A DNA stretch of 14,441 nucleotides from Pseudomonadota bacterium (GTDB lineage: Bacteria > Pseudomonadota > Alphaproteobacteria > Caulobacterales > Caulobacteraceae). The DNA is taken from the NCBI GenBank assembly GCA_023412655.1, contig JAEYNH010000113.1:1-14441 (forward strand), given 5' to 3'. A program made the translations under genes and the position numbers. Below, piece after piece: positions 7,448-13,904 of the stretch. How positions within the stretch are numbered: the stretch's first letter is position 1; every line of letters begins with the position of its first letter. The notes under the pieces are model-generated. The model did no database searches and was not told where the DNA came from. It saw only the letters and a program-made list of their open reading frames with translations.

Positions 7448-7510
7448 CTTTTCACCCTCTGCCGCCTGTCAAGGCCAGCTATCGGCCAAGGTCCGGCCGC
7501 AAGGCTGGCT

Positions 7511-8989
7511 TCAAGCCATTGCACATTTGTACTCGGCGGCCCGGCGGCGGAAGGCGGCCTGCAACGCCTCCCGCCGCTCCCACAGGCTGCTGTACCAGGC
7601 CTCGCGCTCTGCCACCTGGTCAGCGAACATCCTATGGCTGCGGACCTCCGCATAGGCCGCTTCCGCCATCCGCCGTCGGAACGGCTCGTCAGCCAGCACC
7701 TCGGTGAGCAAGGGCGCCCAATCTTCCAGGCGCCGGGCGATGAGCCCGGTTTCGCCGTGGCGGATCGACTCCGCATAGACGCTGGCGGAACCAAGGGTGA
7801 CCGCCCCGCACGCGGCCGCGTCCAGGAACTTGGCGTCGCTCTTGGCCTCCACGTGCGGCCCGCGGGCGAGCGGCGTCAGGGAGACGGCGCAGCTGGCCAT
7901 CAGGTCGAGATAGCCTTCGTAGGGCATGGGTTCGTAGAACGTCTTGCGCCGCGTCGGCAGGGCGTCGAAGACGGCGCGGTCGTGGACCACGACGAATTCG
8001 AGATCCGGGAAGCGGGCGACGGTGGAGGCGAGGGATCCGGCGACCTCGGCGGCGAGCGGCCCCCGGCTGAGGGCCCCATAGAACACCCGGCGTGGCCTTG
8101 GCCCGGGCGGCGGCCTCAGTTCGAACAGCGCGTTGCTGAAGATCTTCACCTCGGGATTGAACCGGGCAAACGCTGCAGCGAGCGACGGGGTGGAGGTCTG
8201 GACGGCATGCACCAGGCCCATGCGCGTCCATTCGAAACCGCTGAGCGGAACGGCCAGGGTCTCGGCGATCAGCTGGGGATGATCGTCCTGCTCCACCACC
8301 ACCAGCCAGCCACGACGGTTGCACTCTTCCATGCTGCGCAGCCAGACTTCCGAGCGCGACTCCGCCGGCCTTTGCAGCACCAGCACCTTGGGCGTCTCCG
8401 CCGGCAGCTCGGGGAGGCTGTTGAACGGGGCGTGCCGGTAGGACACCACCATGGAGGCCTCGCTCCGCAAGGCGTGCGCCGGCAGGCGTGTGCGGATGTC
8501 CATGAGGCGCGGCGCGAACGCCACCTTGTGCAGGTGCAGCGGCTCCGGACAGGGGCCCTTTCGCCCCACCGCGACGAGAGCTTCGGCGGTCGCCTGCGGC
8601 GGCAGCGGGCCCAATCCGGCCAGGTCGGCCGCCCTGTCGTCGAACAGCCCCGAGCCAGACCGGGCGGGCAGCAGGCGCAGATGCACCACGCCTATTTCGG
8701 ACAGTCGGGCCAGGACGGCTCTGGCCGCTTCAACAGAGCCTGGCGGGAGAACGATCGTCACCGCCCCGCCCGGAGCCAGGGCTTCCAGCGGAGATGGGTC
8801 CTTCTGCAGGGCGCTGAAGTCCGCCAGGACCAGGGCCTCGGCGCGGTCCTCGACCAGCCGCGCAGCCGGATTGCGCTTCGCCAGAAGCGCCTCGAACACG
8901 TCGCAACCGGCGCCCACGTACCGCACCCGCCGCGCCGAGGCCGGTGTCCGCGTCAGGAGCTGCAGTTGTGGATCGATAGCGGTCGCCAA
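7511..8989 (-). CDS. Glycosyltransferase with degenerate methyltransferase-like N-terminus
   Basis: About 492 residues if started at the TTG at 8989. Residues 22-82 (RYVGAGCDVFEALLAKRNPAA, then VLADF and LEALAPGGAVTIVLP) follow the strand order of a class I SAM methyltransferase, but the glycine motif and acidic residue are eroded, so methyl transfer is doubtful. The C-terminal half resembles CgeB/YkvP-type group 1 glycosyltransferases (Glyco_trans_1_2): KFLDAAACGAVTLGS (387-401) and HGETGLI are the usual donor-binding blocks. The start is uncertain. The open frame runs back through the tRNA-Gly gene, no in-frame ATG exists near the domain start, and the alternatives are this TTG or a GTG at 9079; neither has a good ribosome binding site. 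The segment 8990-9079 is rich in Cys and Arg and looks non-coding. Probably co-transcribed with paralogue B. Confidence 0.8.
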   Translation of the reverse strand: MATAIDPQLQLLTRTPASARRVRYVGAGCDVFEALLAKRNPAARLVEDRAEALVLADFSALQKDPSPLEALAPGGAVTIVLPPGSVEAARAVLARLSEIGVVHLRLLPARSGSGLFDDRAADLAGLGPLPPQATAEALVAVGRKGPCPEPLHLHKVAFAPRLMDIRTRLPAHALRSEASMVVSYRHAPFNSLPELPAETPKVLVLQRPAESRSEVWLRSMEECNRRGWLVVVEQDDHPQLIAETLAVPLSGFEWTRMGLVHAVQTSTPSLAAAFARFNPEVKIFSNALFELRPPPGPRPRRVFYGALSRGPLAAEVAGSLASTVARFPDLEFVVVHDRAVFDALPTRRKTFYEPMPYEGYLDLMASCAVSLTPLARGPHVEAKSDAKFLDAAACGAVTLGSASVYAESIRHGETGLIARRLEDWAPLLTEVLADEPFRRRMAEAAYAEVRSHRMFADQVAEREAWYSSLWERREALQAAFRRRAAEYKCAMA

Positions 8990-9083
8990 GGCGTATTCGG
9001 GAAAGTCACTGTGAAGCTTGTGCTTACAGGATCGGAACGTGAAGGGAAGCCGCTGCCAGCGCAGCTTGCATAGCCGCACACGC

Positions 9084-9110
9084 AAAAGGCCGCCGTTTCC
9101 GGCGGCCTTT
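9084..9110 (-). terminator. Intrinsic terminator of the tRNA-Gly transcript
   Basis: AAAGGCCGCC (9085-9094) pairs with GGCGGCCTTT (9101-9110); a G-C pair extends the stem to eleven. On the minus strand the stem ends in TTTT (9084-9087). It starts 24 bases beyond the 3' end of the tRNA and is a textbook terminator. It lies just upstream of the glycosyltransferase operon, which must therefore have its own promoter within roughly 8990-9083. Confidence 0.88.
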
Positions 9111-9133
9111 ATCGCGTTCCCCGAAGGGAAAAA

Positions 9134-9208
9134 TGGAGCGGGCGAGGCGATTCGAACGCCCGACCCCAACCTTGGCAAGGTTGTGCTCTACCCCTGAGCT
9201 ACGCCCGC
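9134..9208 (-). tRNA. tRNA-Gly (anticodon GCC)
   Basis: Read on the minus strand, the 75-base gene folds fully: acceptor GCGGGCG with CGCCCGC, D-stem GCTC/GAGC, anticodon stem CAACC/GGTTG around loop TTGCCAA, a five-base variable loop, and T-stem GGGCG/CGCCT around TTCGAAT. The anticodon GCC reads GGC and GGU glycine codons. The 3' CCA is encoded (9134-9136) with discriminator T. A terminator follows and a candidate promoter precedes it. Confidence 0.98.
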
Positions 9209-9227
9209 GCTCCGCGGAGGTCGTTGA

Positions 9228-9250
9228 CCGGCCTCCATTTGCGAGGCCGG
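9228..9250. repeat. Perfect hairpin upstream of tRNA-Gly
   Basis: CCGGCCTC (9228-9235) pairs perfectly with GAGGCCGG (9243-9250) across a seven-base loop. It lies 50 bases past the stop of the unknown gene ending at 9300 and 20 bases before the tRNA 5' end. No T-run follows on the minus strand. It could end the upstream transcript with help from Rho or lie in the tRNA leader. Confidence 0.45.
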
Positions 9251-9251
9251 C

Positions 9252-9280
9252 CTTATGGCAGACCGCTTTTGGCTTTGCAA
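9252..9280 (-). promoter_or_regulatory. Candidate promoter for tRNA-Gly
   Basis: On the minus strand, TTGCAA (9275-9280) and CATAAG (9252-9257) are separated by 17 bases; each matches its consensus at 4 of 6 positions. Transcription would start near 9245 and leave a leader of about 37 bases before the mature tRNA end. It is a candidate only. Confidence 0.38.
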
Positions 9281-9299
9281 GCGGCCCGAAAGGGGAAAT

Positions 9300-10043
9300 T
9301 TAGCCGCCGAATTTCGGGCTCTTCAGCCGGCGCTTGTTCACGTGGCCTTCGGGCGCCGGCGCCACCTCCTCCGGGAACTCGCCCTTGAAGTAGTAGCGCT
9401 GCCAGGCTTCCTTGGTCGCCTCCGGGTCGCCGCGGAAGATGCGCTGGTTGAAGGCGCTGCGGTGCTTCTCCCACACGTCGTACTGGTGGCGCAGCTCCGG
9501 GTTGGAATCCATCCGTCGGATCACCGGCTGGATCTCGTGCAGCGGATGGTCCTGCAGCAGGGTGATGAAGCAGAAGGGCTCGCCCTTCTCGAACCGCACC
9601 TTCCCGGGCCGGGTGAAGACCCAGTTCATGGTGAAGGGGAACGGCAGCCAATCGGTCTCGACCACCCCGGTCAGGGGCTGGATGCCGTCCTTGATCTGGT
9701 TCGGCGGGCCCATGACCCACATCGACCAGCCGGGCGGGGTGCGGAACAGGTAGCCGGAGTGGAACGTCAGCACCCCGTGGCTGAAATGGCTGGAGGCCAG
9801 GGTGTGGAAGTCCGGATGCGGGTGGTCCGGCGTGAGCCGGATGTCCTGCTGGTGGATACCGCCGTTCCACTCGGCCGTGAAACTCACCGGCGACAGCAGC
9901 TCCCAGCCCGAGGTGTTGGCCATGGAGAGCGGCAGGCATCGATACGGATGCCGGTCGGCGAAGCGATCCATCCAGCCGCGGTTCGGGCGCCCCGCCACCA
10001 GTTCGGGCGGGTTACGGGACGTGGGATAGCACTCGAGTTCCAT
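9300..10043 (-). CDS. Conserved protein of unknown function (likely DUF6065)
   Basis: The product has 247 residues, begins MELECYPTSRNPPELV, and resembles proteins annotated DUF6065; that is from memory. It has no signal peptide or membrane helix. Visible features are the CLPLSMANTSGWELL block, a His-rich stretch (HPHPDFHTLASSHFSHGVLTFHSGYLF), several PPGWSMWVMGPPN-like turns, and a charged C-terminal tail. The alternating short hydrophobic strands and turns suggest a beta-rich, possibly cupin-like fold, but no metal-binding motif can be assigned. I chose the ATG at 10043, with AGG-rich sequence just upstream, over an in-frame ATG at 10160 that would add 39 residues antisense to proX. It is divergent from proX with under 60 bases between starts, so the promoters must overlap the coding ends. 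Confidence 0.8.
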   Translation of the reverse strand: MELECYPTSRNPPELVAGRPNRGWMDRFADRHPYRCLPLSMANTSGWELLSPVSFTAEWNGGIHQQDIRLTPDHPHPDFHTLASSHFSHGVLTFHSGYLFRTPPGWSMWVMGPPNQIKDGIQPLTGVVETDWLPFPFTMNWVFTRPGKVRFEKGEPFCFITLLQDHPLHEIQPVIRRMDSNPELRHQYDVWEKHRSAFNQRIFRGDPEATKEAWQRYYFKGEFPEEVAPAPEGHVNKRRLKSPKFGG

Positions 10044-10101
10044 GACCCTGACCCTTAAAGCCCCCCTCGCCTTCCCGTCCAGTTCAGGTATGCAGCCCCC
10101 C

Positions 10102-10623
10102 ATGAAAGGCCGCGACGACCTGCTCGCCTTCTTCGCCGAGATCGGCGTCGAGCATAGCACCCACGATCATCCCGCCGTCTTCCGCGTGGAGGAGGGCGAG
10201 GAGATCAAGGCGTCCATCGCCGGGGCGCACACCAAGAACCTGTTCCTGAAGGACGCCAAGGACCAGCTCTGGCTCATATCGGCCGAGGGCCATGCGGTCA
10301 TCGACCTCAAGCGCCTGCACCATGTGATCGGCTCGGCCCGGCTCTCGTTCGGCAACGCCGCGCTGATGGAGCAGACGCTTGGGGTGACCCCGGGATCGGT
10401 CACCGCCTTCGGTCTGATCAACGACACCGCGCACCGCGTCCGGTTCGTCCTCGACCGGACGCTGGCCGAGGCCGAGCTGGTCAATTTCCACCCGCTGACC
10501 AACACCGCCACCACGACGGTGACCGGCGCGGGCCTTCGCCGGTTCCTGGACGCCATCGGCGTCAGCCCGATGGTTGTGGACTTCGAGGCCATGGCCGTGG
10601 TGGAGATGGCGCCCGCGCGTTGA
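10102..10623 (+). CDS. proX: Prolyl-tRNA editing protein (YbaK/ProX, INS superfamily)
   Basis: A free-standing editing domain that hydrolyses misacylated tRNA-Pro, most likely Ala-tRNA-Pro as in the Caulobacter ProXp-ala enzyme, so preventing Ala-for-Pro errors. The 173 residues cover one domain: HSTHDHPAVFRVEE at 18-31, then GAHTKNLFLKD (41-51). Lys45 in this motif falls at the position I recall as the strictly conserved, catalytically important lysine of ProXp-ala. GSARLSFGNAALM, GLINDT and NFHPLTNTATTT are further family blocks. In-frame starts at 10042 and 10090 also exist; 10102 fits the usual domain start, though its ribosome binding site is weak (CAGG at 10085-10088). It heads a likely operon with cnoX 69 bases downstream. 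Confidence 0.92.
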   Translation: MKGRDDLLAFFAEIGVEHSTHDHPAVFRVEEGEEIKASIAGAHTKNLFLKDAKDQLWLISAEGHAVIDLKRLHHVIGSARLSFGNAALMEQTLGVTPGSVTAFGLINDTAHRVRFVLDRTLAEAELVNFHPLTNTATTTVTGAGLRRFLDAIGVSPMVVDFEAMAVVEMAPAR

Positions 10624-10692
10624 AGCCGGGCCGGCGTGCGACCATCTTCACGGCGGAGCGTTCTCCATCTGGCAGTTGAGGGATTTCGGGCG

Positions 10693-11592
10693 ATGACCCT
10701 GATCGGGGAAACCACCGGCGCGCCGCCTCCGGGCGACGTCATCAAGGACGGCACCGACGCGAGCTTCGTCGCGGACGTCATCGAGGCGTCCAAGACCACG
10801 CCCGTCATCGTGGATTTCTGGGCCACCTGGTGCGGCCCCTGCCGGCAGCTGGGTCCGGCCCTGGAGAAGGCGGTCACCGCCGCCAAGGGCGCCGTGAAGC
10901 TGGTGAAGATCGACATCGACAAGAACCCGGCCTTCGCCGGCCAGCTTCGGGTCCAGTCGATCCCCGCCGTCTTCGCCTTCGTGGATGGCCGTCCCGTGGA
11001 CGGCTTCATGGGCGCCCTGCCCGAGAGCCAGGTGAAGCAATTCGTCGAGCGGTTGGCCAAGCAGGGCGGCGGCTCGCCCATCGACGAGATGCTCGACATG
11101 GCCCGGGAGTCGCTGGAACTGGGCGACCTCGGCGGCGCGGCCCAGGCCTACGCCCAGGTCCTCCAGGCCGAGCCCGAGAACGTAAAGGCGCTGGGCGGCC
11201 TGGCCAGGCTCTACCAGCAGTCCGGCGACCTGGAGCGGGCGCGCGAAGTGCTGGCCATGGCGCCGGAAGGCGCCAAGGACCCAGACCTGGACGGCGTGCG
11301 CGCCGCCCTCGCCCTCGCCGAGGCGGCGCCATCCGAGACCGCCGCGTTCGAGCAGCGCCTGGCGGCCGACGCCGACGATCACGAGGCGCGCCTGGAACTG
11401 GCCAAGGCGCTGGCCGGCCAGGGTCGCATGGAAGAGGCCGTCGACGAGCTCATCGAGATCGTCCGCCGCGACCGCGAATGGAACGACGAGGCCGCCCGCA
11501 AGCAGCTGCTGACCATCTTCGAGGCCGCGGGACCCATGTCCGACATCGCCAAGCAGGGCCGACGGAAGCTCTCGGCCCTCCTGTTCAGCTAG
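10693..11592 (+). CDS. cnoX: Chaperedoxin (thioredoxin fused to TPR), CnoX/YbbN
   Basis: The 299-residue protein has an N-terminal thioredoxin fold (about residues 15-125) and a C-terminal tetratricopeptide region (about 130-299), the arrangement of CnoX/YbbN. In characterised relatives this protein holds unfolding clients, protects them from oxidation and hands them to GroEL or DnaK. The active site is an intact WCGPC with Cys47 and Cys50; the E. coli protein has lost the first cysteine, so this one may also be a true thiol reductase. The cis-proline loop SIPAVFAF follows. TPR-like helices are visible in LGDLGGAAQAYAQVLQAEPEN. The ATG at 10693 has GAGGG at 10678-10682. The next gene starts 16 bases after the stop. 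Confidence 0.93.
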   Translation: MTLIGETTGAPPPGDVIKDGTDASFVADVIEASKTTPVIVDFWATWCGPCRQLGPALEKAVTAAKGAVKLVKIDIDKNPAFAGQLRVQSIPAVFAFVDGRPVDGFMGALPESQVKQFVERLAKQGGGSPIDEMLDMARESLELGDLGGAAQAYAQVLQAEPENVKALGGLARLYQQSGDLERAREVLAMAPEGAKDPDLDGVRAALALAEAAPSETAAFEQRLAADADDHEARLELAKALAGQGRMEEAVDELIEIVRRDREWNDEAARKQLLTIFEAAGPMSDIAKQGRRKLSALLFS

Positions 11593-11608
11593 GATGGCGA
11601 GGCCGGCG

Positions 11609-12268
11609 ATGGCCCCCTATCGCAAGCTCGCCGATCTGCCGCAGGTGATCCCGGTGTTCCCGCTCGATGGGGCGCTGCTGCTGCCGGGCGGGGACCTGCC
11701 GCTGCAGATCTTCGAGCCGCGCTACCTGAACATGATCGACGACGCCATGGGCGGCGACCGGATGATCGGCATGATCCAGACACGCGCGGGCGGGGATCGC
11801 GTCCGGCCGATGCTGGCGAACGTCGGCTGCGCCGGGCGCATCACCAGCTACGCCGAGACGTCCGACGGCCGCTATCTGATCACCCTGTCGGGCGTCTGCC
11901 GGTTCGACGCCGGCGAGGAGCTGATCCTGCGCACGCCCTATCGGCAGCTGCGGGCCCGCTACGACCGGTTCGAGCTGGACCTCGCCCGGGACCAGGAACA
12001 GCAGGCCCCCGCGGCGGCCCGCAACCGCTTCGCCGCGGCCCTCAAGCGCTACCTGAACCGTCGGGAGCTGGACATCGACTGGGAGACCGCCAGCACCGCC
12101 CCGCTGGAGGCCCTGGTGAACAGCCTCTGCATGGGCCTGCCCTTCGAGCCGGCCGAGAAACAGGCGCTGCTTGAGGCGGCCGACCTGATGGCCCGTTTTG
12201 ATACGCTCACCGCCTTGCTGGAGATCGACGCCAGCGAGCCGGATGACGACACCCAGCCGCTGCAGTAG
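11609..12268 (+). CDS. Lon N-terminal (substrate-binding) domain protein
   Basis: A stand-alone version of the N-terminal domain of Lon protease, without ATPase or peptidase. The 219 residues begin with the domain signature PVFPLDGALLLPGGDLPLQI, followed by FEPRYLNMIDDAM, the GCAGRI strand and LSGVCRFD. A helical C-terminal half follows, ending in an acidic tail. The family is widespread in alphaproteobacteria; its clients and partners are not established, and a role in presenting or regulating proteolysis substrates is an inference. I chose the ATG at 11609 because GAGG (11599-11602) is six bases upstream; an ATG at 11594 would add five residues but has no proper ribosome binding site. It lies between cnoX and the Trm112-like gene, with nine bases to the latter. 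Confidence 0.9.
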   Translation: MAPYRKLADLPQVIPVFPLDGALLLPGGDLPLQIFEPRYLNMIDDAMGGDRMIGMIQTRAGGDRVRPMLANVGCAGRITSYAETSDGRYLITLSGVCRFDAGEELILRTPYRQLRARYDRFELDLARDQEQQAPAAARNRFAAALKRYLNRRELDIDWETASTAPLEALVNSLCMGLPFEPAEKQALLEAADLMARFDTLTALLEIDASEPDDDTQPLQ

Positions 12269-12277
12269 AGGAAGGGC

Positions 12278-12478
12278 ATGGAAGAGCCCCTGCCCGCCCT
12301 GGACGTCGACGTCGATCCGCGCCTGCTCGAGATCCTGGTTTGCCCGGTCACCCGCGGCCCGTTGGAGTACGACCGCGACAAGGCCGAGCTGATCAGCCGC
12401 CAGGCGCGCCTCGCCTATCCCATCCGGGACGGAGTGCCGATCATGCTTCCCGAGGAAGCGCGCGAACTCGCGGACTGA
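12278..12478 (+). CDS. Trm112/UPF0434 family small protein
   Basis: The 66-residue protein contains the Trm112 core: LLEILVCPVTRGPLEYD (20-36), ELISRQARLAYPIRDGVPIML. Yeast and archaeal Trm112 activates several methyltransferases of tRNA, rRNA and release factor; the bacterial role is less clear. Only one cysteine (in VCPVTRG) is present, so the zinc site of the four-cysteine forms is absent, as I recall for other alphaproteobacterial members. The ATG at 12278 follows AGAGGAAG at close spacing, and the gene starts nine bases after the Lon-domain gene, so it is the last gene of that operon. It ends nine bases from the convergent monooxygenase stop. Confidence 0.9.
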   Translation: MEEPLPALDVDVDPRLLEILVCPVTRGPLEYDRDKAELISRQARLAYPIRDGVPIMLPEEARELAD

Positions 12479-12487
12479 CCGCGGCGG

Positions 12488-13750
12488 CTAGAGCGCCTCG
12501 CCTCGCAGCAGGCGCGGCAGGTCGCCCACGGCCCCGCCGGCCTCGTGCATGAAGAACCGCCGGGCCGGACCGATACGGTTCACCGCCGCCATGCCCGCGC
12601 CGCGCGCCAGCCGCACCATCGGGTTGTCGTTGGAGAACAGCCGCACGAAGGCGTCCATCCCGGCTGACAGCGTCACGGTGTCGAACCGGCGCCAGGTCGC
12701 GTAACGCTGCAGCACCACTTCCGAGCCGATGTCCTCGCCCAGCCGGCTGGCGTCCACCAGGACCTCCGCAAGGGCGGCGGCGCCCTTCAGCCCGAGGTTC
12801 AGGCCCTGGCCGGCGATGGGGTGCACCCCGTGGGCGGCGTCGCCCAGCAGGGCCACGCGCGGGCCGCAGAACCGTTCCGCCAGCTGCAGCGACAGCGGAT
12901 AGGTGAAGATCGGCCCTTCGATGGTCAATCCGCCCAGGAACTCCCCGAAGCGCCGCTCCAGGTGGGCCTGGAAGACCTCGGGTCGGGCGGACTTCAGCGC
13001 CGCGGCCCGGGCGGTGGCCTCGGTCCAGACCAGGTTCGCCCGGTTGTCGGTCAGCGGCAGGATGGCGAACGGGCCGCCTGGCAGGAAATATTCGTGCGCC
13101 ACCCCTTCGTGGGGCCGTTCCATGCGGACGGTGGCGACCACCCCCGTCTGCGGATAGGGCCAGCCGATCACCCCGATGCCGGCGGCTTCGCGGACCACCG
13201 AGCCGCGCCCCTCGGCGCCCACCACCACCGGGGCCGTGAGGACCCGTCCATCGGCCAGGGTGACCCGGGCGGCCCGGGGCGTGAACTCGCATCCGGTCAC
13301 CCGGACGGGGGCCACCACCTCGATGCCCTCCGCCTGGACGGCGGCGGCGAGGCCGGCGCGGATATGCCGGTTCTCCACCAGGTAGCCCAGGGGCTCGCCC
13401 TCGGAGCGGTCGGCGATCTCGCCGCTGTCGAACCGCAGGAAGAATGGCGTCTGGGGCCCGGCGGCGGCGCCCGGGGTACGGCCGTCGGTGACCAGGATCT
13501 GCTCGATGCGCTGAGCGTGAGGATCGAAGGCCTCGGCGAGGCCGAGGGCCCGCCACTGGCGGTAGGCCGCGTAGGCGATGGCCGAGGCCCGGCCGTCGAA
13601 GGTCGGCGCCAGCTGGGTGCTGAAGGGCACCGGATCCACCAGCACCGGCCTCAGCCCGCCCCGGTGCAAGGCCAGGGCGAGGGTCGCCCCGGCCATGCCG
13701 GCGCCGGCGATGATCACGTCTGCGGAGAAGTCGTCTGCTGGCCCGCTCAT
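12488..13750 (-). CDS. UbiH/UbiF-family FAD-dependent monooxygenase
   Basis: A flavoprotein hydroxylase of the class that adds ring hydroxyls during ubiquinone synthesis, usually at the inner face of the membrane with NAD(P)H and O2. The 420 residues carry the FAD dinucleotide motif GAGMAG (16-21), the DG-type motif VVVGAEGRGSVVRE (175-188), and the UbiH/COQ6 signature GDAAHGVHPIAGQGLNLGL (303-321). The ATG at 13750 has AGGGG at 13757-13761, six bases upstream. Which ring position it hydroxylates cannot be told from sequence, and relatives acting on other aromatics exist. It is divergent from an efflux adaptor gene, and a perfect palindrome lies 49 bases before its start codon, so the two may share a regulator. 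No terminator separates it from the Trm112-like gene. Confidence 0.9.
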   Translation of the reverse strand: MSGPADDFSADVIIAGAGMAGATLALALHRGGLRPVLVDPVPFSTQLAPTFDGRASAIAYAAYRQWRALGLAEAFDPHAQRIEQILVTDGRTPGAAAGPQTPFFLRFDSGEIADRSEGEPLGYLVENRHIRAGLAAAVQAEGIEVVAPVRVTGCEFTPRAARVTLADGRVLTAPVVVGAEGRGSVVREAAGIGVIGWPYPQTGVVATVRMERPHEGVAHEYFLPGGPFAILPLTDNRANLVWTEATARAAALKSARPEVFQAHLERRFGEFLGGLTIEGPIFTYPLSLQLAERFCGPRVALLGDAAHGVHPIAGQGLNLGLKGAAALAEVLVDASRLGEDIGSEVVLQRYATWRRFDTVTLSAGMDAFVRLFSNDNPMVRLARGAGMAAVNRIGPARRFFMHEAGGAVGDLPRLLRGEAL

Positions 13751-13798
13751 GACCGACCCCTACGCCAGCGGGCGCGGGTCCGCCAGCGGCCGATGAAA

Positions 13799-13818
13799 AA
13801 TGGACGCCGGCGTCCATT
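13799..13818. promoter_or_regulatory. Operator 1: 20-bp perfect palindrome with TGGAC-N6-GTCCA core
   Basis: AATGGACGCC is followed directly by its reverse complement, GGCGTCCATT. The core TGGAC (13801-13805), six bases, GTCCA (13812-13816) recurs at 13865-13880. It lies 49 bases upstream of the monooxygenase start and just before the candidate -35 element of the efflux gene. Size and symmetry fit a TetR-family operator; the regulator is not in this window. Confidence 0.7.
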
Positions 13819-13825
13819 ATTTCAC

Positions 13826-13853
13826 TTGTAGCGTTCCGGTAACGCGCTTATCT
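13826..13853 (+). promoter_or_regulatory. Candidate promoter for the efflux adaptor gene
   Basis: TTGTAG (13826-13831) and TTATCT (13848-13853) are 16 bases apart and lie between the two operator copies. A smaller dyad, GCGTT-N5-AACGC (13831-13845), occupies the spacer. Transcription would start near 13860, just before operator 2, an arrangement that lets a bound repressor block initiation. Confidence 0.45.
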
Positions 13854-13864
13854 GAAGCTCCTGT

Positions 13865-13880
13865 TGGACCGCTCAGTCCA
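13865..13880. promoter_or_regulatory. Operator 2: TGGAC-N6-GTCCA
   Basis: TGGAC (13865-13869), six bases (CGCTCA), GTCCA (13876-13880) repeats the half-sites and spacing of operator 1 with a different centre. Centre-to-centre distance is 64 bases. It lies between the candidate -10 element and the ribosome binding site (AGGA, 13893-13896) of the efflux adaptor gene. Confidence 0.68.
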
Positions 13881-13904
13881 TTTTTCGCGTCCAGGATCTT
13901 CGAG

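Noticed and set aside
7634..9073. Long open frame on the plus strand opposite the large glycosyltransferase
   Set aside because: Composition is that of an antisense shadow, and the minus-strand frame carries recognisable glycosyltransferase motifs.
9134..9160. tRNA-Gly 3' end as an attachment site of an integrated element
   Set aside because: I found no second copy of the 3' end in the window and no integrase gene.
9080..9178. Extension of the large glycosyltransferase frame up to an ATG at 9178, adding a peptide beginning MPRLGSGVRIASPAP
   Set aside because: That sequence is the tRNA-Gly gene read as protein, a known artefact, and the extension also crosses the tRNA terminator.
10042..10101. 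Earlier in-frame starts for proX at 10042 and 10090
   Set aside because: The added residues match no part of the editing domain, and starting at 10102 puts the key lysine at position 45 as in ProXp-ala. The exact start remains uncertain.
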